A program made the position numbers and the translations under genes. The notes under the pieces are model-generated. The model was not told where the DNA came from. It did no database searches and worked only from the letters and a program-made list of their open reading frames with translations. From Bacteroidia bacterium (lineage in GTDB: Bacteria > Bacteroidota > Bacteroidia > Flavobacteriales > Flavobacteriaceae), in assembly GCA_030428705.1 (NCBI GenBank), contig JAUIDI010000001.1, positions 806,001 through 870,000 of the forward strand: a stretch of 64,000 nucleotides of DNA. The letters are read 5' to 3'. This document shows, piece by piece, positions 8,541 through 17,392 of this stretch (its first letter is position 1; every line of letters begins with the position of its first letter).

Positions 8541-9632
8541 ATGAAACCATATACCAAGTTCCTTGTACTCTTCATTATTGCAATTTTGGCTCTTTCCTGT
8601 GGAAATGCCGACGACGATGTCAACTTCAATCTAAACTTTGGCGATGGCCTTGGTAAAGGAAAACCTGTCGATGATTGCCTTGGATTAGGGGAAAGCGATT
8701 TAATACTTTCGATTCAGGAACAATATACCACCTTACCAGGAAAAGTGTCTATTTTCTTTAAGGTATCCGATTCGGATGGAGACCCCGTACCAGGGCTCAC
8801 GGCCGACCAATTTACAATTTACGAACAAGGCAGAAATGATGCCTGTTTTAATACCATTTCCGCCTCGGAATCATTGGCACGTATTTCGTCCAATGCACAA
8901 ATATTTAACAACAATACCTTATTGGTGCTCGACTTGAGCAATAGCGTACTTAGTAGTAGTCTTGCCGAACTTCAATCGGCCAGTATCAGTTTTATAGACA
9001 ACGTTATGCCGACCACTGCAGAGGAATCGTTCAAAATGGCCATCTATTGGTTCGACGGAGAAAACGAACTGCATTTGTTGAATCCTTTAACGACTTCAAA
9101 ACAGGAACTTATCGCCGCCATTGAAGGTATTACCGATGAAATCAGCAATGATCCTTCTACCGATCTTTATGGTGCCGTAATACGCTCGACCGACATTGCC
9201 AGCGAATTACTGTCCACCAGCACCCAAGGGGGTAAGATCGGGGCCGCCTCTGTAGTCATTTTTACCGATGGTACCGATCAAGCTTCACGGTATACTAAGG
9301 ATGCCGCACAACAAAAAGTCGACAATGCCGACCCCAACATTTCATTTTTCACAATTGGTCTTGGCGGTGAAATCGATACCCAAGTACTGACCGATATCGG
9401 TAAGACCTTTAGTGTATTTGCAGGAAATAAAGAAGAGTTGGAAAACACTTTCAACGATATTTCGTTCAGAGTGTCCGAAAGGGCCAATAGTTTCTATCTT
9501 TTCGAATATTGTAGTCCAAAACGTGATGGCAGCGGTGAAAACAACTTGGCTATCCAAGTTAGGGACGGCAATCGACAAGGTGCCGTACAGACCAAATTCA
9601 ACGCAACCGGATTTACCGGCGGCTGTGAATAA
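8541..9632 (+). CDS. von Willebrand factor A-domain lipoprotein
   Basis: This is a 363-residue lipoprotein. Starting at the ATG at 8541 gives a clean type II signal (lipobox LALSC, Cys20); the longer frame starts at a TTG and adds only seven residues. The vWA domain spans about residues 125-320, with the metal-site motif DLSNS and the late FTDGTD. It probably mediates protein or ligand adhesion at the outer membrane. A strong terminator follows 24 bp after the stop, and the gene appears monocistronic. Confidence 0.85.
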   Translation: MKPYTKFLVLFIIAILALSCGNADDDVNFNLNFGDGLGKGKPVDDCLGLGESDLILSIQEQYTTLPGKVSIFFKVSDSDGDPVPGLTADQFTIYEQGRNDACFNTISASESLARISSNAQIFNNNTLLVLDLSNSVLSSSLAELQSASISFIDNVMPTTAEESFKMAIYWFDGENELHLLNPLTTSKQELIAAIEGITDEISNDPSTDLYGAVIRSTDIASELLSTSTQGGKIGAASVVIFTDGTDQASRYTKDAAQQKVDNADPNISFFTIGLGGEIDTQVLTDIGKTFSVFAGNKEELENTFNDISFRVSERANSFYLFEYCSPKRDGSGENNLAIQVRDGNRQGAVQTKFNATGFTGGCE

Positions 9633-9655
9633 CATTGACAAGTTCATATGAATAT

Positions 9656-9682
9656 AAAAAGGTGCTTGACGGCACCTTTTTT
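9656..9682 (+). terminator. Intrinsic terminator after the vWA lipoprotein gene
   Basis: The stem GGTGC/GCACC has flanking A-run and T-run pairing and a 6-base loop. It is followed by six T residues. Confidence 0.85.
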
Positions 9683-9820
9683 ATTTGTAAACCTATGTGT
9701 TCATAATCAATTGCTTACAGCTTATTCACATCGTATGCTCAAGTGTTTTTTGTCTTTGTTAACATCTATTCTTCCTGTTGGTGCGTATCTAGGGGTATAA
9801 ATAATAAAAACACCATAAAA

Positions 9821-10648
9821 ATGAAAAAATCGATTTTAGTTAGCTCTTTGGCCTTAGTTTTTTTGGCATCATGTGTTTCAAAAAAGAAATACGTCGCCTT
9901 GGAAAATGACTTATCGAATACCAAGAGCGTACTTGCCAAGACCCAAGTTGAGAAGGAAGAATTGGAAACCAAAATGACAAAGATCGAAGCCAGGGTCACC
10001 GAATACAACAACAAAATTAACTCGCTAAAAGAAGTTAATGATAGCCAGTATACCTCGGTCGATGATATTGCCGTAATGAGCAATAATACCAAGGAAAAAA
10101 TGCGAGCGACTTTGGCAAAGGTAGATCCAACAAAACTTGCGGAGGCCAAGACATTACAGGATTCAATGAATCTGGCAATTTCTTACAACCTTAAAAAATC
10201 CATTTCGGATGAAGAAGACGATGTAGATGTAAGTATCGATAAGACAGTTGTCATGATCAATATTTCGGACAAGCTTTTGTTCAATAGCGGTAGCTATAGG
10301 ATAAGTAACAAGGCATCTTCCATTTTGGGCAAGTTGGCCGAAGTTATCAACTCGGAACCCAGTATGGAAGTGATGGTAGAAGGACACACGGATTCACGAA
10401 CCATCAACACCGCTGTATTGCAGGACAATTGGGATTTAAGCGTAAAACGGGCAACCTCTATCGTCAGAAAACTGCAAAATGACTATGATGTCGATCCAAC
10501 AAAATTAATAGCCGCCGGAAGAAGCAGTTATCTGCCCTTGGTCGAAAACGATTCGAAAGAGAATATGGCCAAAAACAGACGCACCAAAATTGTAATCATA
10601 CCTAATTTGGACAAGTTTTTCGCTTTGTTGGATGCAGAAACTTTATAA
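9821..10648 (+). CDS. OmpA-family outer membrane lipoprotein
   Basis: This 275-residue lipoprotein (lipobox FLASC, Cys18) has a coiled coil at about residues 25-85. The C-terminal OmpA peptidoglycan-binding domain (about 145-260) is marked by VEGHTDS, NWDLSVKRA and KNRRTKIVI. It should tether the outer membrane to peptidoglycan. The ATG at 9821 is preferred because the lipoprotein signal starts there. An intrinsic terminator follows, so the gene is probably transcribed alone. Confidence 0.9.
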   Translation: MKKSILVSSLALVFLASCVSKKKYVALENDLSNTKSVLAKTQVEKEELETKMTKIEARVTEYNNKINSLKEVNDSQYTSVDDIAVMSNNTKEKMRATLAKVDPTKLAEAKTLQDSMNLAISYNLKKSISDEEDDVDVSIDKTVVMINISDKLLFNSGSYRISNKASSILGKLAEVINSEPSMEVMVEGHTDSRTINTAVLQDNWDLSVKRATSIVRKLQNDYDVDPTKLIAAGRSSYLPLVENDSKENMAKNRRTKIVIIPNLDKFFALLDAETL

Positions 10649-10683
10649 AGTAGGCCTAAGATTAGACTATAAAAAATTTGAAA

Positions 10684-10709
10684 GAGCGCCATTTTGGCGC
10701 TTTTTTTTT
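10684..10709 (+). terminator. Intrinsic terminator after the OmpA lipoprotein gene
   Basis: The stem AGCGCC/GGCGCT has a 5-base ATTTT loop and is followed by a run of T residues. Confidence 0.88.
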
Positions 10710-10957
10710 GCTAAACTTTCTATGGAACTCAGCTACAAATTATCACATCTATCGGGAGTGCATGGAGCAAATTATACCGTCTCATCCAAAATATTGTGTA
10801 TTTCATCCAAATTAAACAATAACAAGTCGGGTCTTTGGAGTAATAATTGTTTCTTACACAACTAACCGCCCCCAATTTTAATCGACTACCTACATCCTAA
10901 AGACTATGATGTTGTATAATCTTGTCGGTCTCGAGACTGGCATAAAACGAAGAAATC
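10710..10957. other. Intergenic stretch, no gene seen
   Basis: Apart from the terminator at its left edge, no convincing ORF or RNA was found between the OmpA gene and the small ORF at 10958. It probably holds that ORF's promoter. TAATCTTG near the 3' end is one mismatch from the TAnnTTTG box, which is weak support. Confidence 0.4.
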
Positions 10958-11125
10958 ATGGATGTATTCAGCGAAATTGTTCAAAAAAGCGCTCTTGGTA
11001 TCATGCCCAAAGCATACAAAGCGGCAACCTTACTTCTATTTTCCGCCATTGTGACCATGTTATTGACCATGTTGGTCGTTTTATTGGTCAATGGGCCCGA
11101 AATGATCATTAGATTTGGTTATTAG
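10958..11125 (+). CDS. Small single-pass membrane protein (55 aa)
   Basis: A 55-codon frame starts at the ATG at 10958 and ends at a TAG at 11123-11125. The product has a polar N-terminus (MDVFSEIVQKSALGIMPKAY), one strongly hydrophobic helix (about residues 23-45, ATLLLFSAIVTMLLTML) and a short tail ending MIIRFGY. Third-position usage looks coding, and an A/G-rich stretch (AACGAAGAAATC) precedes the start. I do not recognise a family; a small inner-membrane accessory protein is likely. Confidence 0.55.
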   Translation: MDVFSEIVQKSALGIMPKAYKAATLLLFSAIVTMLLTMLVVLLVNGPEMIIRFGY

Positions 11126-11184
11126 AGAGTTTTTAGCATAGCTCTAAATTGGGGGAAGTGTTGAATAACATGGTTTTCATTTTA

Positions 11185-12654
11185 TTATCTGTAAATCATC
11201 GCATTTTCAACATTACCCTTGCCGGTTTTTGTATTTATTAGGAAACCGTTGATAACCAAGTATTCCACGGCTCCATTTTTCTCCAACAAAAATGTGGGGT
11301 TTATTCCAACTTCTAAGTGAAAATCTGGAAGTTCAAACTTTTCTCCTATGATATGTATGGGATACGGTGATTCCAATAATTCAGTAGGGATGTTCTTGAC
11401 CCTGATATAGGTATATCCAGATTTCAAAAGGGAATCCATATTCAATGTTTCCAGGTCTTTCACTGAATTCATAAGTTCAGGATATACCTTGCCCTGTCGA
11501 AACTTGTATCCTGAGGCATCAAAGGTATCATAACCGTAATAGGTCGAAAGGTCTCCTTGGTCCAAAATTCGGCTACTGTACCAAAAGTCGTTATTTCCTT
11601 CTTTATCGACTTCCAAACGGTTCATACCTAAATCGAGAATATACTCCTTCCCCATTAATTCGTAGGTAGCATTCTCGATTTTCAGATCGAACATCTTTCT
11701 GTCATTCTCCGGAATCTTTTCATAACCTTCCAAGGGAATATTTTTATAACTTCCATTGGCAATGGTGTAAATGGCGGAAAGAATGGAAACATAGTTCAAT
11801 TTGCGAATCTCCTGTTTTTCGATATCATCAGCATAGCCGCCCGATTCGATTAAAATGGTACTCGTACCCCATTTTTGTATGTTATCGCCGAAGGCCCGTG
11901 GTTCGAAATCATCGTTATAACGCCCTACTTGACCGGGAGCATATTTTTGGATGATGTTGTTCATAAAAACAATGATTTTCATGGCATCGCCCCTGCCTTC
12001 GTTTATTTCCTTTTCATAATTGTATGCCGGGGCCAAATATGAAACCGTCGCCGGTTTTTCGGTACGTTCTGCATTATAATACCTGCTTTGGTCGTGCAGG
12101 TTGAATCCGAAATCGGCCTCAAGACTGTCGCGCACCTTTTTTAAGGTTTGGCCTTCCGGGGACTGTAATCGCAGGGCATCACGGTTAATATCGATTCCCA
12201 GAAGATTCCTTCTCTGAAAACGTTCCGCGCCATCAGGATTCAACATGGGCAGAAAATGTAACGTCAGATTACTCAGAATCGCTTTTTTCTCTTCCTTGAA
12301 ATCGTCGCTTTTCAAGAAGTTAAAAATGTCAAAAATAGCCTGTGTTGCGGTTGGTTCATCGCCGTGCATCTGTGACCAAAGAAAGACATTGGTTTCCCCT
12401 GAACCGATACTTATAAGATCAAGGCTTCTACCTTCGATCGAACGGCCGACCTTTTTGACCGTGAAATCAGGGTTAGATCTATACTTGGTGATTAACGGTC
12501 GTATTTCGTTGTGCTTGATACGACGTTTGTCAAAACTCGGTTCTTTATACTTGGAATACGTTTCGTAAAGGGAACTAGTAATATCCTTTTCTTGAGCTTG
12601 AGCCATGAAACAGACAAAGAATAGTATTGGAAGACAGTATTTTTTAATTGACAT
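11185..12654 (-). CDS. M14-family zinc carboxypeptidase, secreted
   Basis: This 489-residue protein begins with a signal peptide (ends CFMAQAQ). The M14 peptidase domain occupies about residues 35-300: the zinc ligands are in SQMHGDEPTATQ (HxxE) and FNLHDQS, and the catalytic Glu in TILIESGGYADD. The C-terminal 180 residues are a less conserved extension. The gene is last in an overlapping operon with an amidase_2 and a 3D-domain protein. Peptidoglycan-peptide trimming is therefore a reasonable alternative to general peptide digestion. Confidence 0.85.
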   Translation of the reverse strand: MSIKKYCLPILFFVCFMAQAQEKDITSSLYETYSKYKEPSFDKRRIKHNEIRPLITKYRSNPDFTVKKVGRSIEGRSLDLISIGSGETNVFLWSQMHGDEPTATQAIFDIFNFLKSDDFKEEKKAILSNLTLHFLPMLNPDGAERFQRRNLLGIDINRDALRLQSPEGQTLKKVRDSLEADFGFNLHDQSRYYNAERTEKPATVSYLAPAYNYEKEINEGRGDAMKIIVFMNNIIQKYAPGQVGRYNDDFEPRAFGDNIQKWGTSTILIESGGYADDIEKQEIRKLNYVSILSAIYTIANGSYKNIPLEGYEKIPENDRKMFDLKIENATYELMGKEYILDLGMNRLEVDKEGNNDFWYSSRILDQGDLSTYYGYDTFDASGYKFRQGKVYPELMNSVKDLETLNMDSLLKSGYTYIRVKNIPTELLESPYPIHIIGEKFELPDFHLEVGINPTFLLEKNGAVEYLVINGFLINTKTGKGNVENAMIYR

Positions 12655-13318
12655 CGGTATCCTTTTTTTTAGGTACGGGTTTGAAATTTAAATTTTTGGT
12701 CGCATTACGTACTTTTTGCATAAAATCTTCGCCTGGATCGGTCTTCTTGGTACGATAGCCTGAATCTTTTTCCAACCAGAGCGGATGCCCTTCAAAATTG
12801 GTATATTCATAATGCCCGATCAAGTATTCGATATCGTATTTTTTGGCCAAATGTTTTACCAACCAAATATTCGATTTCAATTGCGCCTTGGTCAACGGCA
12901 GATCTTCCGTACCCCCGATATTCTCTACCCCAATGGCGCAATGATTGAGCCCGATGACATGGCGCGCCATGATTGTTTCCGGTAGTAATTGGTAAATTGT
13001 TCCGTCGCGATCCACCATAAATTGCGAAGAAACGTTCAGGTTACCGGCAGCATTAAGATCGGGCCTTGAGTTCTCCAGGGTCGGGGGGTCAAAAGTCTTA
13101 ATTGACTCTTCAAGCGTGGGAATGACCGTCCAGTGCAGTACGATTATTTTAGGTACAATGGTCGGAGTGTCCTTTTTAAGTCCATAGTGTTGCTCCAAAT
13201 ACCGTAGCGAAAGCTCTTTTCTTTGGTCGTTAAAGGTAATCGGTCTGTCAATGATCGGTCTTGTAGATGTACAGCTTGCAAAAAAAGCCAACAAGATCAA
13301 GGTTACTGTTTTATTCAT
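12644..13318 (-). CDS. N-acetylmuramoyl-L-alanine amidase (amidase_2), lipoprotein
   Basis: The product has about 224 residues from the ATG at 13318, with a lipoprotein signal (LLAFFASC). The amidase_2 (AmpD/T7 lysozyme-like) fold is shown by the zinc ligand in VLHWTVIPT, NHCAIGVENIGG, the second His in LIGHYEY, and KTDPGEDFM with the third ligand region. It should cleave the bond between MurNAc and L-Ala in peptidoglycan or muropeptides. The gene overlaps the M14 gene by 11 bp and the upstream 3D-domain gene by about 8 bp. Confidence 0.87.
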   Translation of the reverse strand: MNKTVTLILLAFFASCTSTRPIIDRPITFNDQRKELSLRYLEQHYGLKKDTPTIVPKIIVLHWTVIPTLEESIKTFDPPTLENSRPDLNAAGNLNVSSQFMVDRDGTIYQLLPETIMARHVIGLNHCAIGVENIGGTEDLPLTKAQLKSNIWLVKHLAKKYDIEYLIGHYEYTNFEGHPLWLEKDSGYRTKKTDPGEDFMQKVRNATKNLNFKPVPKKKDTDVN

Positions 13319-13733
13319 TTGTATCAATATTTGAACTGTCCTTCAATACCGCATATCGGATCGTAAGTTTTTTTCTTCCCCACTCCTTGGCCTTTTTTAT
13401 ATCCATGCCCATATATAAGTCGATACGATTGGTCCACCGCGAATGCATTTTATCCTTCACAAGATAGATACTGTCCAACCCTTCGATTTTTATCTGGGTA
13501 TTGTGCGTTAGCCCTAATTGCAAGAGATCACGGGAAACCGCTACACTTTTCATTCCAGGTTTCAACGTATCTCCCCATGCCGCTATGTTCGGATTACCCG
13601 ATGTCTGCCAAGAAACGGAATTGTAGGCGGAAACCGTTACCTCGAGCGGTTTCCAAATGTATTTTTCTTTTTCCTCCTTGCAAGATGAGAAAAAGGACAG
13701 AACTCCGAATAGTATGATTATTTTAAAAGTCAA
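13311..13733 (-). CDS. 3D-domain lipoprotein
   Basis: This 140-residue lipoprotein (lipobox FFSSC, Cys18) carries a 3D (Asp-Asp-Asp) domain. It starts VSAYNSVSWQTSG and has acidic positions in AAWGDTLKPG, AVSRDLL and DLYMGMDIKKA. The 3D fold is shared with MltA-type lytic transglycosylases and Rpf-associated domains, so it acts on or binds peptidoglycan. It overlaps both neighbours by a few bases, which indicates tight co-translation with the amidase. Confidence 0.82.
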   Translation of the reverse strand: MTFKIIILFGVLSFFSSCKEEKEKYIWKPLEVTVSAYNSVSWQTSGNPNIAAWGDTLKPGMKSVAVSRDLLQLGLTHNTQIKIEGLDSIYLVKDKMHSRWTNRIDLYMGMDIKKAKEWGRKKLTIRYAVLKDSSNIDTNE

Positions 13734-15244
13734 AAGTTATCACTGTATGTATTCTCAAGGATGAGTATGTCAATGTTTCTTTCCTCGAATTTTTGGTTCA
13801 AACCTTCGGGCATTGGCGCGAACGCCTTTGTGTACGCACTAAGGATAATATCTTCGTCTCCATCATTGTCAACATCACCCGAATCCATCAAAAACCATTT
13901 TCCAAGAACTGAATCGTTGCATGTAAAGGGAGTGAAATTAAAACCATCGCCTCCGTTATTTTCCAAATAAACGAATGAAAATTCAGGATGATTGATATAG
14001 TCGGGAAATGTTGACAACAAGGCAATATCAATATCGCCATCCTTATCGAAATCTTTGGCAATGACCCGTGTGGCACCATTTAAGGGATGGAAATACCTTT
14101 CTTCAAATTCGTTCCTGCCATTGTTGATATGGAGGCGCATACCGTGATAAGGCTTTTGAACATACGTGTCATCGGCATTGTCACCGTTAACGGTGATGAT
14201 GTCCTTATCCCCGTCGGTATCAAAATCGACCAGTTCGAACCAGCTACTGCCAAAAACCGGACTGAACCGAATCGCTTTTTCGTGCCTGAATTGCAGATTG
14301 TCGCCCTGATATAGAATGGAAATGCCTTCGTCGCCCTGCGCGGTAATCGCGACCAGGTCTTTTTTGCCGTCATTATCCATATCCTCTGCCACTACCCTAA
14401 TTGTTCCCGGTTGGTTCAACAGAATCTTTTTTTCAAAACCGCTATTCCTGTTCCCTACGAATAAAGAAAGGCTACCGACCAAATCACCGTATTCACTTAC
14501 GACCAGTTCATCGGTACCATCACCGTTCAAATCTTCGACAAGCGTATGTACGGGTCTATGTAAATTTTCGGGAATGAATGCGCCCCCGTTCGAATCGCGG
14601 ATTCCGATTCTTCCCGAAGAAAGGGCCGAAGGGTCTATAAAACCGATAGTCGTCATGTATTCCTTGTCTTCTCGAATGGAATAATCGACCAAAGGGCTGC
14701 CAAATCTTCCTTTTGAAATAACCGTGTCCTTTTCAAAGTCATAGTTCAAGAGACGCCCGTCCGCATCGCCCAATACCAATAATTTGGCAATCGAATCGTA
14801 TTTCAAATAAGAAATATTCGAACCTTTTGCCTCGTCCAACGACAAAGGCTTTGAAACGAACTGGGTCAGGGGATGATTCGCTTTGGCTTCAATCGGATTG
14901 GAAACTGAATCAGGTGCCATGTTCAAGATATACGCCTTCAAAACCAACCAGTCTTCGTTAGTTAGTTGGGGAGGCAAAGAATAGATTCCTGTTTTTAGTA
15001 TCGCTTCCTGTTCCGTGAACGAAAGTCCTTTTAAAGGGTCAAAACCAACTTCCCTTATCCCCATACGCGCGGCCATTTCCGGCAAAACTTTATCCTTCCA
15101 GAGGTTTTTTGGAAGTTGTTCTATTTTGGGAGCCATGTGACAGGCTGCGCAATGTGTATCGTAAAGCGCCTCGCCGCGTTCTTCGTTGGAAGGGCCACAA
15201 GAAAAATTGAGAACAATCAAAAAAAGGAACAGGCCATATTTCAT
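13730..15244 (-). CDS. Cytochrome c/FG-GAP (VCBS) repeat lipoprotein
   Basis: This 504-residue protein has a lipobox at FSC (Cys16) and a single c-type haem motif, CAACH, at residues 32-36. A beta-propeller built from calcium-binding FG-GAP/VCBS repeats follows (DLNGDGTDELVV, DMDNDGKKDLVA, DFDTDGDKDIIT, DFDKDGDIDIAL, DVDNDGDEDIIL). It opens a four-gene overlapping operon whose other members act on peptidoglycan. The haem domain could pass electrons, but no partner dehydrogenase is nearby. Confidence 0.85.
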   Translation of the reverse strand: MKYGLFLFLIVLNFSCGPSNEERGEALYDTHCAACHMAPKIEQLPKNLWKDKVLPEMAARMGIREVGFDPLKGLSFTEQEAILKTGIYSLPPQLTNEDWLVLKAYILNMAPDSVSNPIEAKANHPLTQFVSKPLSLDEAKGSNISYLKYDSIAKLLVLGDADGRLLNYDFEKDTVISKGRFGSPLVDYSIREDKEYMTTIGFIDPSALSSGRIGIRDSNGGAFIPENLHRPVHTLVEDLNGDGTDELVVSEYGDLVGSLSLFVGNRNSGFEKKILLNQPGTIRVVAEDMDNDGKKDLVAITAQGDEGISILYQGDNLQFRHEKAIRFSPVFGSSWFELVDFDTDGDKDIITVNGDNADDTYVQKPYHGMRLHINNGRNEFEERYFHPLNGATRVIAKDFDKDGDIDIALLSTFPDYINHPEFSFVYLENNGGDGFNFTPFTCNDSVLGKWFLMDSGDVDNDGDEDIILSAYTKAFAPMPEGLNQKFEERNIDILILENTYSDNF

Positions 15245-15293
15245 ATCGCTATATTAGCAAATTAATGTCAGACCTTAACATTTGAATAAATTA

Positions 15294-16640
15294 ATGAAAA
15301 GTTTAAAGCGTTTTCTTCTTTTAGCTCTCTTTGTATTGATCATTGTAATCGCCTACAACTATCCAAAACTGAACATAATTTCAGGGTATGCATCCAAGAA
15401 TATGGCGTCAAGTGTTTTCATAGCCGATCGAAACGCAAGTTCGATCGAAGAAAACGACAATAATGTACCCTTGATCAAATTGGCGGATGTTGAAATGCAT
15501 CAAAACGAAGCTATCGCCACGGTTTTCGGATTAATGGAACGTAAAACGGTCTGTAGGGACGGATTGGGCTGTGTTTTGGTCGACGATAATTACGATCCGG
15601 ACAAGAAAATACCAAGGCCTAGGCGTAATAAGGTAGACAGTCTTGCTTTATATCCTTTCGGAAATAGTATCGCCGATAATGTCCGTTTTGACAATGTCGA
15701 TTATGACCGGTTGGAAAAGGCTGTTGATGGTGCGTTTGCCAATCCGGAGCTTCAAAAGACGAGAACGGTATTGGTCGTCTATAAAAATAGATTGCTCACC
15801 GAAAGGTATGCCGATGGATTTACCCCTGAAACCCCTATTTTAGGGTGGAGCATGACCAAAAGTGTTTTGGCCACGCTATATGGAATATTGGAATATCAAG
15901 GCGAATTAAATATGGCCTATCGGCCATTTAAGGAATTGGATTTGGTCGATTCGAAGGATAACGACCCTCGCAGTGTAATTACGTTGGACGACTTGTTACG
16001 TATGTCAAGCGGATTGGAATGGAATGAAGACTACACCAAGATTTCGGATGCAACGGAAATGTTCTTTTTAGACGAGGACATGACCCAAGCGCAGCTAGAG
16101 ACCGATTTCGACCCAAAAAACCATAAAAAGGTGTGGAACTATTCTTCAGGAACTTCCAATCTACTTTCCGGGATTCTCAGAAAGCAGTTCAAAAGCCATC
16201 AAGAATATCTCGATTTTCCTTATTCGGCACTTATCGATAAAATTGGAATGCATTCGATGTTGATCGAAACCGATATGGTCGGAAACTTTGTAGGTTCATC
16301 GTATGGGTGGGCCAGCACGCGCGACTGGGCCAAATTCGGATTGTTGTACCTGAATAATGGCAATTGGAAAGGTGAGCAGCTATTTGATCCAAAATGGGTC
16401 GATTATGTAGCGAAGCCCACACCTTTGTCGGATGGCACGTATGGAGCCCACTTTTGGTTAAATGCCAATGGAAAATATCCCGATGTTCCCAAAGATCTGT
16501 ATTCTGCCAATGGTTATCAGGGACAGTATGTCTTTATTATTCCCTCCAAAGATTTGGTCATTGTACGCACGGGACTGGCGGAATCACCTGATTTCGATGT
16601 GAATGTTTTCTTATCCAACGTTGTGAACGCTATAAATTGA
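15294..16640 (+). CDS. Serine hydrolase, class C beta-lactamase-like
   Basis: The protein of 448 residues has an N-terminal signal anchor (LLLALFVLIIVIAY) and a serine beta-lactamase-like domain. Its SxxK motif is in GWSMTKSVL and a Tyr motif in WNYSSGTSN; the usual third motif (KTG/HxG) appears as GAHFWLN. It carries a small Cys-containing insert near residue 85 (CRDGLGC). The ATG at 15294 is preferred over a TTG four codons upstream. Relatives are esterases, D-aminopeptidases or PBP-like proteins. It is unlikely to be a drug-resistance beta-lactamase. Confidence 0.85.
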   Translation: MKSLKRFLLLALFVLIIVIAYNYPKLNIISGYASKNMASSVFIADRNASSIEENDNNVPLIKLADVEMHQNEAIATVFGLMERKTVCRDGLGCVLVDDNYDPDKKIPRPRRNKVDSLALYPFGNSIADNVRFDNVDYDRLEKAVDGAFANPELQKTRTVLVVYKNRLLTERYADGFTPETPILGWSMTKSVLATLYGILEYQGELNMAYRPFKELDLVDSKDNDPRSVITLDDLLRMSSGLEWNEDYTKISDATEMFFLDEDMTQAQLETDFDPKNHKKVWNYSSGTSNLLSGILRKQFKSHQEYLDFPYSALIDKIGMHSMLIETDMVGNFVGSSYGWASTRDWAKFGLLYLNNGNWKGEQLFDPKWVDYVAKPTPLSDGTYGAHFWLNANGKYPDVPKDLYSANGYQGQYVFIIPSKDLVIVRTGLAESPDFDVNVFLSNVVNAIN

Positions 16641-16650
16641 CCTTTATCGG

Positions 16651-17073
16651 TTACTCTAGAATGGCATGTCCGAAATTCACGGAAAAATCGACGCACCAAA
16701 CCATCAGATATTTATGGGTTTCAAAATCGACATTGTCAGGTAACGCATACTTAAAATCACCTTCAAGACCTTGAAGCTCGCCCAAAGAAATAAAGTCGGA
16801 AGCATTTAAATCCGTGGCCAGATAAAGCTCCAATATCGGTCCTTCTTCAGATTTGAACGAAGTCAAGATGAGTTCCGTTCTTTCATTGTTTATCGTTGCC
16901 GTGCCCGAGGTAGCATGGGCTGCATCAACGAATTCTCCAGACAAAGTAGGCAAGGTATCTTCTTCAACCTCCTGCATTTCCGGTTGCAGTATTGGTTCGT
17001 TGTCCGTCACGGCCGATTTGGAACAAGCATAAATTACTATCAAGCAAAGGAATAAGGCAGTAAGAGCTCTCAT
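16651..17073 (-). CDS. DM13-domain lipoprotein
   Basis: This 140-residue lipoprotein (lipobox IYAC, Cys17) has an acidic linker followed by a DM13 domain (about residues 45-138). The domain shows GEFVDAAHATSGTA, a central ELYLATD and the C-terminal CVDFSVNFGHA with its conserved Cys. DM13 domains are proposed to be redox or electron-transfer related and occur with cytochrome-like partners, but none is adjacent. It is convergent with the serine hydrolase gene, with 10 bp between stops. Confidence 0.83.
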   Translation of the reverse strand: MRALTALFLCLIVIYACSKSAVTDNEPILQPEMQEVEEDTLPTLSGEFVDAAHATSGTATINNERTELILTSFKSEEGPILELYLATDLNASDFISLGELQGLEGDFKYALPDNVDFETHKYLMVWCVDFSVNFGHAILE

Positions 17074-17392
17074 AATAAGTGTTTTGAAAAACTATACCGA
17101 ACGGGCTGCTGTTTTCTATTCCATATAAAAATATAAAGCATACATCACAAAAGTATCACCAGACCACATTTTTGAACCGTTTCACAACAATAGTTTCTTT
17201 TTCCGTTGAGTAGCCCTTAAGTTTACCATGTAATTAGTTAGCGAATAATTTTTTCATTTTCATATAGTGTTCTCGTAAAAGAGTCCTGATCGTAAAGACG
17301 GGGCTCTTTTTAGTAATAGCCTCCGTTAGCCCCTGTAAAAGAGGGAAATCAAAAGTTTTAAAGTAGCACATCAGAATTCTCCCTTTTGGGAA
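17074..17392. terminator. Gene-free stretch with an intrinsic terminator at 17277-17311
   Basis: No gene is seen in this 319-bp stretch. At 17277-17311 an AAAAGAGTCC/GGGGCTCTTTT hairpin has T-runs on both strands. It lies about 82 bp downstream of menB and so probably ends that transcript on the minus strand. The rest is AT-rich and probably holds the DM13 promoter. Confidence 0.55.

Noticed and set aside
15294-16640. Serine hydrolase as an antibiotic-resistance beta-lactamase
   Set aside because: The third active-site motif is not KTG, and the protein has a long membrane-anchored N-terminal part; esterase-like function is more likely.
17277-17311. Small RNA ending at the hairpin on the plus strand
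   Set aside because: No promoter or upstream structure is evident, and the hairpin is explained as the menB terminator.
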